NCBI GenBank assembly: GCA_963834365.1
Contig: CAWIBS010000009.1
Span: 366,168 to 430,167 of the forward strand
Length of the DNA stretch: 64,000 nucleotides
Direction: 5' to 3'
Origin: CAWJAP01 sp963834365
GTDB lineage: Bacteria > Acidobacteriota > Vicinamibacteria > Vicinamibacterales > Vicinamibacteraceae
The position numbers and the translations under genes are program-made. Under the pieces are notes generated by a model, which was given only the letters and a program-made list of their open reading frames with translations, did not search any database and was not told the origin of the DNA. Below, piece after piece: positions 57,448 to 64,000 of this stretch (position 1 is the stretch's first letter; the number at the start of each line of letters is the position of its first letter).

Positions 57448-57783
57448 GGGACGCCTCCCGAGAGGGTGTGCGCGCGGACGCCGCTCCTTCGCCGAGCTAT
57501 CTGCTCGTCCGTCGGCGGACGCGGACTACGATAACGGTGCCGCCAGAATGGGACGACTTCGATGGAGCTTGAGTGCCAACGCTACAGGTTTTCGCACAGG
57601 AGCGCAAGCGCATTCGGAGGCAAGTTATATGCGGACCGAGCGAAGCTCGACCGTGGTGGAGCGAGCTGATGAGAATCACGCGTGAGCCGGGTAGTCGAGA
57701 CGATTCGTCGCTGCGGCGTAACTCGTTACCTCTCCGCCACGTCCGGGCCTCAATGCCGTTCTGGTAACGGAGCTCACGATTGG
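57448..57783. other. Intergenic promoter region of the TonB operon
   Basis: About 336 bases. It should carry the TonB operon promoter on the minus strand. A small hairpin, GAGC-GAA-GCTC, occurs within CCGAGCGAAGCTCG at 57636-57649, and GTAAC-TC-GTTAC at about 57717-57728 is a short inverted repeat. Nothing else recognised. Confidence 0.4.
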
Positions 57784-59215
57784 CTACAGGCCCTCAAGCG
57801 CGTATTGACTGGCTTGCCCCATCGACATGGCCCAACCCTCGGCGAAAGCCGCCTGAAAACGCGGTGTCACCCAGCGCTGCCTTCACACCATCGAAGTGGC
57901 GGTCGCGAATCCACCGATGCGTTGGCCGCAACAATGACGCCGTGCTGTCGAGGAGTTGCTCGGACGCTCCCCACAAGCGCGCCGAATGCAGCGGCCGATC
58001 CTGGACTGCGTGCGCCGCAGCGATGCCCTCTAGGTCCAGGCCGTTCGGACAGGATCCTCGATGCCCCGACACAGGGCGAGGTCTTCAGCTCCCAACGCGG
58101 CGGCCTCCGCAAGACGCCCCTGGACGACCCGAAGCCCGACGAGGCACGACACATGAACGCTCGAGGCCCACGGGTCGCGGCTGCTGATGTTCCATGCCTC
58201 CTCGTAGATGCGGCTCGCTTCGTCGAAATCGCCCTTGCTCATCGCCATGAATCCAAGCACATACAGAGCCGGACCCGCGGTCCACGGGTTTCCGCTCGCG
58301 ATCGCAGCCGCGCGGCAGTCGCCGGCGAGCTCGAGGGCCAGGCCGACATCGCCAGACTCCGCCGCCGCAATCGTTTGCAGACCGAGGCCGAATGCGATGC
58401 TGAACAGATCGCCGGCCTCCCGGCCGAGGGCGACACCGTTCGCCGCGTAGGCGGCCATCCCCGGCGAAATCACCCTGGAAGTACGCCATGTTCGCAAGGG
58501 CATTGGACGCTCTGGCTCTTCGCGATGGGGACGCTACGGGTGCCACGTCCACGGCCCGCTCGAGCCACTGGCGTCCCTCGGCAAGAAGCCCCCGCTTCAA
58601 CCAGAACCACCACAACGCGGTCGCGAAGTCCACTGCCCTGTTGCCCTGCTCCGGCGCTCGAGCCGGCGACATACACCACTCGAGTGCCGCGCGCAGGTTG
58701 TCGTGCTCGAGATGAAGGTGCTTCAGCCAGGAGCGCCTGCCGTGGGCCCATGAGCTCCGGTTCGCCGCGCCGTGGCAGGTCGAAGAAGAACCTGAGATGG
58801 CAGAACTTGACCTGCTCCGCTCGACCGTGCTCCAGCAGGCGGTCGCGGCCGTACTGACGCACGCTTTCGAGAAACCGATACCGCCGCTCACCTCGGCCAT
58901 GGTCTTCGACGACCACCAGCGACTTGTCGACGAGGTGCGACAGCAGGTCTAGCAGGTCGCCCCTTTCGACGCCGTCACCGGAGCACACCTCCTCGGCGGC
59001 CCCCCAAGCTCCATCCGCCGGAAAACACCGAGAGTTCGCACAAGCACACGGCGTTCCGTCTCCGAGAGGAGGTGATAGCTCCAGTCGAGCGTGCCCCGGA
59101 GGGTGCGTTGCCGGGCCACGGACGTCCTGCTGCCGCTTGTGAGGAGCTTGAACCAATCGCGCAACCGGGTGTCGATCTGCTCCAGGGACAGCACGTTCAC
59201 CCGGGAGCCCGAGGC
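57784..59215 (-). pseudogene. LuxR/AfsR-type ATPase-TPR regulator, 5'-truncated and frameshifted
   Basis: From about 59215 leftward the joined frames read VNVLSLEQIDTRLRDWFKLL, RTLRGTLDWSYHLLSETERR, LLDLLSHLVDKSLVVVEDHG, RYRFLESVRQYGRDRLLEHG, then TPR-like LEHDNLRAALEWCMSPARAP, ATALWWFWLKRGLLAEGRQW, SGDVGLALELAGDCRAAAIA and FDEASRIYEEAWNISSRDPW. It ends HSARLWGASEQLL and MGQASQYALEGL, the close of these regulators; the corrected stop is 57784-57786. The Walker A/B NTPase part and the DNA-binding N-terminus are missing: at about 59215 homology stops. At least five frame changes. Probably dead. Confidence 0.7.
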
Positions 59216-59675
59216 TCTCGACCACGGCGCCGAACCCGCGCCCGGCCGCCTCGCGGAAAGCGCTGCCAACCGGGGGACTGAATCGACACTTGGACCCCTA
59301 CGGCGAACTCACGTGATGCCGGCGCACGGCCTGGGGCAGGCTGAGGGGTGAGCGTCTCTCTGTCAGGATGTATTAGATCTTCTAATACACCCACCCCGTC
59401 GCCGAGCGGGTTTTTCAAGGGCATGGGCGACCCGCCGGCGAAGTCGCAATGACCCGTACATCACCGCCTTCGAATGTTCGCCCTACATCCCGAGCGGTTC
59501 GGCGCAGCGTCAGGGATGAGGTGGCCCAATACAAGGCAAATTCAGGGTCCGCTGCATGCAGGCGCCGGGGAGCATCGTCGTTGCGTTGGCACAGGAACTC
59601 TCCAGCCGCGTGGCGCGTGGCGTCCGGTACTATGCAGGCAGCGCGACGATTGCGGTGTCGAGTGTAAGGAGTGTC
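59216..59675. other. Intergenic scar with an orphan palindrome
   Basis: 460 bases between the truncated regulator and the reductase gene. Contains the AT-rich palindrome at 59369-59389. No gene is recognised. A TACTAT (about 59628-59633) might serve as a -10 for the reductase. Confidence 0.5.
59369..59389. promoter_or_regulatory. Orphan operator-like palindrome
   Basis: TGTATTAGA (59369-59377) and TCTAATACA (59381-59389) are perfect 9-base reverse complements around TCT. It is AT rich in a GC-rich context and looks like a dimer binding site of a GntR-type (FadR subfamily) or similar regulator. No intact gene start is close; the nearest is the reductase ATG, 287 bases to the right. A terminator is less likely because no T-run follows. 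Confidence 0.6.
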
Positions 59676-60247
59676 ATGCGAAAGCTGATGTTGAAGATGT
59701 CGATCTCGATGGACGGCTTCTGCTCGGATTCGGATCCCAATGGCCCGCAGAAGTGGTTATTTAGTACGGCTGACGATGAGTCGAACGCGTGGGAGATCTC
59801 GTTCCTGAAGGACGTCGGCTACCACGCGATGGGCCACAAGACGTACCGAGACATGGCTGGATTCTGGCCGGTCTCCAAGGACGGCTTCGCAGGGCTGATG
59901 AACTCGATTCCGAAGCTGATCTTCACGCGCAAGGGACTCGATGCGGATGACGCGGCTGATCACGCCCCGCGCGGTCGAGGAAGCTCTGGCAAATCCAAGG
60001 GTCAAGCGATTCCGAACCAGGACGTCATCCGGAGCTGGACGCAGCCCCGCGTCGCAAAGGGTGACCTCGGCGAGGAGATCGCAAGCTAAAGCGCGAAGAC
60101 GGAAAGGACATCGTTGCTTACGGCGGCGCGTCGTTCGCGCAGAGCCTCATCGAGCTTGACGTCGTCGATGACTATCGGTTCCTCATCCACCCGGTGATCC
60201 TCGGGAGCGGCCTTCCGGTCTTTACGAAGGCAAAGGGGATGATGGGG
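59676..60247 (+). pseudogene. RibD C-terminal/dihydrofolate reductase-like protein, frameshifted and cut by an IS
   Basis: ATG 59676 with AAGGAG upstream. MRKLMLKMSISMDGFCSDSD, DVGYHAMGHKTYRDMAGFWP and IPKLIFTRKGL are the first half of the RibD_C family. A frame change occurs between about 59975 and 60090. The second half (VAYGGASFAQSLIELDVVDD, YRFLIHPVILGSGLPVFTKA) continues to KGMM, where the IS1182 element begins. The last strands are missing, and the sequence beyond the IS does not resume them. Members are NADPH-dependent reductases of unknown substrate; this copy is unlikely to work. Confidence 0.75.
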
Positions 60248-61711
60248 CTAGCAGCCCGTGGTGAAACGCTGAATTAGGGATCGACACGATCGATCCCGGG
60301 TACTACACTGTCGCCGATGGCGATGGGCAAACGAAAGCGGCACGCGAATCAAGCGTCGATGTGGGTGGCGACCAACGACCTGCCGCGGAGCGCCGCGCAT
60401 CCGTTCTACACGCGACTGAATCAGATTCTCGACAAGCACGACTTCGACGGGTACGTCGAAGGGCTCTGCCAGCGATTCTACGCGGACGAGGGCCGGCCGG
60501 GGTTGCCGCCCGGGCGCTATTTCCGGCTGCTGTTGATTGGCTATTTCGAAGGCTTGGACGCGGAGCGCGCGATCGCGTGGCGTGCCGCGGATTCGTTTGC
60601 GCTGCGCGAGTTTCTCGGCTTGGTGTTGCCGGATGCGCCGCCGGACCATTCGACGATTTCCCGCACGCGGCGCCTCATCGACCTCGAGACGCACGAGGCG
60701 GTCTTCACGTGGATACTGCAGCGCCTGGCGGACGCGGGACTGGTGAAGGGCAAGACCGTCGGCATCGATGCGACGACGTTGGAGGCCAATGCCGCCCTGC
60801 GCAGCATCGTGCGGCGCGATACGGGCGAGAGCTACGAGGACTTCCTCACCAAACTGGCGCAGGCCTCGGGCATCGAGACGCCGACGCGTACGGATCTGGC
60901 GCGGATCGATCGGAAGCGGAAGAAAAAGGGCTCGAACGACGACTGGACCCATCCGCACGATCCCGACGCCAAGATTACGAAGATGAAGGACGGCCGAACG
61001 CACTTGGCCCACAAGGCGGAGCACGCCGTCGATCTCGACACCGGAGCGGTCGTCGCGGTCACGGTGCAGGATGCCGACGACGGTGACACGACGACCAGCA
61101 TCGAGACGCTGATGGAAGCGGCCGAGCAGGTGGAGGCGGTCTGCCCCGATGGCGACGGCATCGAAGAAGTCGTCGGCGACAAGGGCTATCACAGTAATCA
61201 GGCGCTCGTCGATCTCGAAGCCGTCGGCATCCGCAGCTACATCTCCGAACCGGATCGCGGACGCCGGAACTGGAAGAAGAACCCGGCCGCGCGCGACGCC
61301 GTGTATCGGAATCGTCGGCGCATCCGCGGCGCGCGCGGCAAGCGGCTGCTGCGCCAGCGCGGCGAACGGCTGGAACGACCGTTTGCGCATCTCTACGAAA
61401 CGGGCCGGATGCGACGCGTGCACCTCCGCGGTCACACGAACATCCTCAAACGCGTGCTGTTGCAGACGGCCGCGTTGAATCTCGGGCTCCTGATGCGCAC
61501 GCTGTTTGGCGTGGGCACGCCGCGGAGTCTCCAGGGGCGCGCCGCGGCGCTCGTGTGCTGTGTCTGGGCCCTCATTCGGCTCCCCGAGACGGTCTGGGAT
61601 GCGATCTGGACCATGTACCGACCGTCAACGTCGCCGGGCGACTTAACCGCGCATCGCGAGGAATGTCCGCTGGCCTTGTCTGTCGACACCGTTTTCACCA
61701 CGGGCTGCTAG
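60248..61711 (+). mobile_element. IS1182-family insertion sequence, complete
   Basis: Perfect 19-bp terminal inverted repeats: CTAGCAGCCCGTGGTGAAA at 60248-60266 and its complement at 61693-61711. The single transposase frame fills the element. CTAG is at both tips; as CTAG is itself a palindrome it could be either part of the IR or a 4-bp target duplication. The element cuts the RibD_C-like gene. Length 1464 bp, usual for the family is about 1.5-1.9 kb. Confidence 0.85.
60317..61711 (+). CDS. IS1182-family transposase
   Basis: 464 residues, intact. The N-terminal domain is HPFYTRLNQILDKHDFDGYV, RFYADEGRPGLPPGRYFRLL and ADSFALREFLGLVLPDAPPD, the IS1182/IS5-like DUF772 helices. DHSTISRTRRLID follows, then the DDE core: VGIDATTLEANAALRSI (first Asp), VIDLDTGAVVAVTVQD-type strand HAVDLDTGAVVAV, and VVGDKGYHSNQALVDLEAVG (second Asp). 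The C-terminal helix RGERLERPFAHLYETGRMRR provides the catalytic Glu region. The stop codon TAG (61709-61711) is formed by the terminal CTAG of the right inverted repeat. Confidence 0.9.
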   Translation: MAMGKRKRHANQASMWVATNDLPRSAAHPFYTRLNQILDKHDFDGYVEGLCQRFYADEGRPGLPPGRYFRLLLIGYFEGLDAERAIAWRAADSFALREFLGLVLPDAPPDHSTISRTRRLIDLETHEAVFTWILQRLADAGLVKGKTVGIDATTLEANAALRSIVRRDTGESYEDFLTKLAQASGIETPTRTDLARIDRKRKKKGSNDDWTHPHDPDAKITKMKDGRTHLAHKAEHAVDLDTGAVVAVTVQDADDGDTTTSIETLMEAAEQVEAVCPDGDGIEEVVGDKGYHSNQALVDLEAVGIRSYISEPDRGRRNWKKNPAARDAVYRNRRRIRGARGKRLLRQRGERLERPFAHLYETGRMRRVHLRGHTNILKRVLLQTAALNLGLLMRTLFGVGTPRSLQGRAAALVCCVWALIRLPETVWDAIWTMYRPSTSPGDLTAHREECPLALSVDTVFTTGC

Positions 61712-61761
61712 GGTCCTCCGGCACCAGGCCACCCAGCACGTGTGTGCTGGCAGCCGCCCGT

Positions 61762-61804
61762 GTGTAAATAGCCGATTGACACAGTGTCATGGTATTCTTT
61801 ACAC
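61762..61804. promoter_or_regulatory. Concentric dyad operator upstream of higBA
   Basis: Two nested palindromes share the centre 61783: inner TGACACAGTGTCA (61777-61789, perfect) and outer GTGTAAA (61762-61768) with TTTACAC (61798-61804). The whole 43-bp site ends 7 bases before the toxin GTG and contains a -35-like TTGACA (61776-61781). HigA antitoxins bind palindromes over their own promoter, so this is the likely autoregulatory site. Confidence 0.65.
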
Positions 61805-61811
61805 TTGCTCG

Positions 61812-62153
61812 GTGATCGTCAGCTTTCAGCACGACGGATTACGCGAACTGTTCGAGACGGGAAAGAGTCGGAAGGTGGCCGCAGACCTGCAGAAGCGCTG
61901 CATTCGCGCGATGGACGCGTTGGACGCCGCAACGTCGTTGCTCGAGCTGCGCGCGGCCGGACTTGGTGTGCATCCGCTGAAGGGCGATCGCGCTGGCCGC
62001 CATGGTCTGTCAGTCAGCGGCCCCTGGCGCATCGCATTTTGGTGGGAGGGGAAAAACCCGGAAGACTTGGACCTCGAGCAGTACACTGACGTCCGCGTCG
62101 CCAGAGTGATGGGGACGGTGCCGCAGGCGTGCAACGCCGTGTGGCGCAGATGA
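61812..62153 (+). CDS. higB: HigB/RelE-family toxin
   Basis: GTG 61812 begins VIVSFQHDGLRELFETGKSR, the strongly conserved HigB start, then KVAADLQKRCIRAMDALDAA, LRAAGLGVHPLKGDRAGRHG, LSVSGPWRIAFWWEGKN and TDVRVARVMG. The 113-residue length is normal. HigB-type toxins are ribosome-dependent mRNA endonucleases. The order toxin-before-antitoxin is that of higBA. The start is within a few bases of the operator, so the message may be leaderless. Intact despite the broken partner gene. Confidence 0.85.
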   Translation: MIVSFQHDGLRELFETGKSRKVAADLQKRCIRAMDALDAATSLLELRAAGLGVHPLKGDRAGRHGLSVSGPWRIAFWWEGKNPEDLDLEQYTDVRVARVMGTVPQACNAVWRR

Positions 62154-62166
62154 GCGGAGCGACGCG

Positions 62167-62485
62167 ATGGCCATGAAGAAGGCAGTTCCGGTCCGGCGAC
62201 CGCTGAAGCGGGAGCCGACGCACCCCGGGAGCTCCTGCGGAAGGTGCTCCCGCATTGAAGATGAACGTGTCCCAGGCGGCCCGGTACTCGGGGTGTCCCG
62301 TCAGCTCCTGCATCGGATCCTGGCTGGCCAGGCGGCGGTGACGCCGGAAATGGCCGTCCCGACTGGGTAAGTGGGCGGGCAACGGGCCGCATCTCTGGCT
62401 CTCGATGCAGCACGCCTACGACGTCTGGCACGCGGAGCGCGCGCTCGTCAAGGAGATCGAGCAGATTCCAGCGCACGCGGCGTGA
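62167..62485 (+). CDS. higA: HigA-family antitoxin, frameshifted
   Basis: ATG 62167, 13 bases after higB. Restoring three indels gives MKKAVPVRRPLKREPTHPGE, LLRKVLPALKMNVSQAAR, LGVSRQLLHRILAGQAAVTP, EMAVRLGKWAGNGPHLWLSM and QHAYDVWHAERALVKEIEQI with stop 62483-62485. The helix-turn-helix (SQAARxLGVSRQLLHRI) is complete. A base is missing near 62222 and near 62255, and one extra is present near 62360. An intact toxin with a truly dead antitoxin would be toxic, which argues for sequence error or for very low expression. Confidence 0.75.
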
Positions 62486-62514
62486 GCGAGGCGGCCATCC
62501 CGTCTGGGCCATAT

Positions 62515-62854
62515 TCACGCGACGCTGACCCGTGAAGCGAGATGGCCGTAGCGGTGTCCCAAGGTGTGAACTTCGATGCGACCTGCTGCAGCCGCGACAG
62601 CGTTCGCGAGCACAGGCGACCCCGCTTGAACGAGAATGGCGTCGCCGTCGTGCCGCCAGGCTCGATAGAGAAACTGGCATCGAGCTGACTGGAACGCGCT
62701 CCGGTCGCGATAGAAGCGACGCTCCGCGGCGTGCGTAGCGTCGGCGGGCAGCACCCGACACTGCTCGAAGGTGCCCGCGCAGCTCGTCGATCGTTGCCGG
62801 ACGCACCGGCGACGTCAGTTCCTCCTGGGCAACCTTTTCAGCCCGTTCAGCCAT
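62515..62854 (-). CDS. Small hypothetical protein, one frameshift
   Basis: ATG 62854 reads MAERAEKVAQEELTSPVRPA, TIDELRGHLRTF, and after a frame change near 62780 EQCRVLPADATHAAERRFYR, RSAFQSARCQFLYRAWRHDG, DAILVQAGSPVLANAVAAAA, GRIEVHTLGHRYGHLASRVS. About 113 residues. No family recognised. It is convergent with higA, 29 bp apart. Confidence 0.4.
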
Positions 62855-63060
62855 GCACGGCAGATGCGGCGGAACGACGATCCGGACGGTCCACACCCGC
62901 AACGCACAACAGCGCGGTGTGACGCTGGAGGAAGCCTCTGAAGTCGTCCACGAGGGGCTGCGTCACGAGGTAGACCAGCACCGCACAACCTTCGGGATGG
63001 ATGCCGAGAAGAAGGACGCCGGGCGGTCGGAGACCGGATTCTCCGCGAGGCGGGTGTGCA

Positions 63061-63417
63061 ATGACGATGAACTATCCGGTCGTCTTCGAACAGGAAGACA
63101 ACGGGGCAATCAGCGGGTACATGCCGGGACTGCCATTGTATGTGGCTGCCGATACGCGCGCACGGGCTGAACGCGCGATGCGCGAGCTCCTCAAGTGGTC
63201 CTTCGCCGAACGCGGAGGGCGCGCGCCGCGAGCCACCACCCAAATCAAGGTCGCACGTGTTGAGCAGGCTACCGGCACGACGCGCGTGGTGTTGGTCGGT
63301 AGCGGTGCTCTGCTCGGTCAGCGGACGTCGGCGGCAAAGGCTGCCGCCGCACGAGCCAATGGGGCGAAGGGCGGACGCCCAGGTCTGGTCCGGGCCGCTG
63401 GTGCGCGTCACGAATGA
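63061..63417 (+). CDS. HicB-like (UPF0150-type) protein
   Basis: The protein reads MTMNYPVVFEQEDNGAISGY, MPGLPLYVAADTRARAERAM and RELLKWSFAE, the partial RNase H-fold beta sheet of HicB antitoxins. A basic tail (KAAAARANGAKGGRPG) may bind nucleic acid. ATG 63061 or 63067 are both possible starts. A HicA toxin was looked for in the 200 bases upstream and downstream and not found, so this is either an orphan antitoxin or a different use of the fold. 118 residues. Confidence 0.65.
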   Translation: MTMNYPVVFEQEDNGAISGYMPGLPLYVAADTRARAERAMRELLKWSFAERGGRAPRATTQIKVARVEQATGTTRVVLVGSGALLGQRTSAAKAAAARANGAKGGRPGLVRAAGARHE

Positions 63418-63837
63418 CGAGACGCCGTTGAAGCACCAGCCATCAGCCGGCCCGTCCTGTACCGGCAGCGTGCTCGAGCGCCGACCGACGAATCTCCTCG
63501 TGCTCTCGCAGCAGTTCTGCCGGCTCGAGCGGCTTGTTGCGCACCTCGTTGGCTGAGCTCCGCGTAGGCCAGGAGCAGAGGGGCGACTGGCCGCTCCCGG
63601 CCGCGTCGTTCAGCATCGCAGCGCCAGGTGGCTCGGGGTGATGTTTCCGACCTGCGCCTATGAGGTCATGCTGGAGGCGGCGTCACTATGACGCAAAGCG
63701 CGGCATGAATGTGTGTTCCCGCTTCCGGAAGAACATTGTGGACGCGGTTCTGTCTCTTGTCGCTGCCCGAAGGTGCCGGGGTTCAGACCCTCACGGTGAC
63801 GGCACAGCGTGACGCGAACGGTCTACAATAGCGACGT
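63418..63837. other. Intergenic, nothing recognised
   Basis: About 420 bases without a convincing frame. TACAAT at 63824-63829 could be a -10 box for the DUF433 gene, only 8 bases before its ATG. Confidence 0.45.
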
Positions 63838-64000
63838 ATGGGGTACACACGAATTACCACCAATCCTCGCCAGATGGGTGGCGTCCCGTGCCTGCGCGGT
63901 CTTCGGATTCCGGTCGCGACAGAACGTCGCGCTCGTTGCCGAAGGCCAGACAACGAGGAGATTCTCGCACTCTACCCGGATCTTGAAGTCGAGGATGTGC
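63838..64000 (+). CDS. DUF433 (VapB-type) protein, partial and frameshifted
   Basis: ATG 63838 reads MGYTRITTNPRQMGGVPCLR, GLRIPVAT and, after two indels (about 63920 and 63957), NVALVAEGQTTEEILALYPD, LEVEDV to the window edge. This is the DUF433 antitoxin fold with a winged helix, usually paired with a PIN-like toxin (DUF5615) immediately downstream, which would be outside the window. Confidence 0.75.
   Translation, partial: MGYTRITTNPRQMGGVPCLRGLRIPVATERRARCRRPDNEEILALYPDLEVEDV

Noticed and set aside
59676..60247. folA dihydrofolate reductase
   Set aside because: Motifs are those of the RibD C-terminal family, not of FolA.
62860..63060. HicA toxin upstream of the HicB-like gene
   Set aside because: No frame shows the HicA double-stranded RNA-binding fold or its His motif.
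1..64000. CRISPR arrays, rRNA genes, prophage modules
   Set aside because: No regularly spaced repeats, no rRNA-like stretches and no phage structural or integrase genes were seen.

Overview
The window looks like a GC-rich chromosome segment from an acidobacterium, most likely class Vicinamibacteria. This rests on family content: two Oar-like TonB-dependent receptors with an N-terminal carboxypeptidase-regulatory domain, a PadR/ADOP permease operon, a winged-helix regulator fused to a TolB-type propeller, an FG-GAP/UnbV/redoxin/TPR protein, and many small ECF sigma/anti-sigma pairs. No rRNA, complete tRNA, CRISPR array or prophage was seen.

Layout. 1-9522: a catabolic cluster (glycosidase-like protein, TonB receptor, EamA permease, RraA-like protein, amidohydrolase, then on the other strand an enolase-superfamily dehydratase and an AstE/AspA deacylase). 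Every gene here is broken by several frame changes although the protein family continues across them, which points to uncorrected sequence indels. 9531-9696: a 166-bp near-perfect palindrome. 9888-20691: CPBP protease, sensor-regulator, secreted HExxH protein with a secreted propeller, coiled-coil membrane protein, histone-deacetylase-like amidohydrolase, two small His-rich membrane proteins, AlkD-like protein and PiT phosphate transporter. 20753-24728: VapBC and a PadR/ADOP operon. 24939-30592: VOC protein, diiron-type MBL protein, two sigma/anti-sigma operons, DUF1059 and MOSC proteins.

30797-34634: an exported protein with three RidA domains, a SelA-like PLP enzyme with a Tat-type signal, and a TauE permease. 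I suggest these form an exported system for imine/enamine chemistry. 34797-49919: MocR regulator, SDRs, a lactonase-like propeller, a serine hydrolase, a large propeller/metallopeptidase, a radical SAM protein and a third sigma factor. 50384-57447: a two-gene TonB receptor and UnbV/redoxin/TPR operon.

57784-64000: a scarred region with a truncated LuxR-type ATPase regulator, an orphan palindromic operator, a RibD-C reductase cut by an IS1182-family element, a higBA locus with a concentric dyad operator, a HicB-like gene and a DUF433 gene. Small gene remnants (katG tail, EamA tail, flavoprotein head, two IS481 pieces, a tRNA-Leu-like 3' end) are scattered through the gaps and indicate past insertion and deletion.
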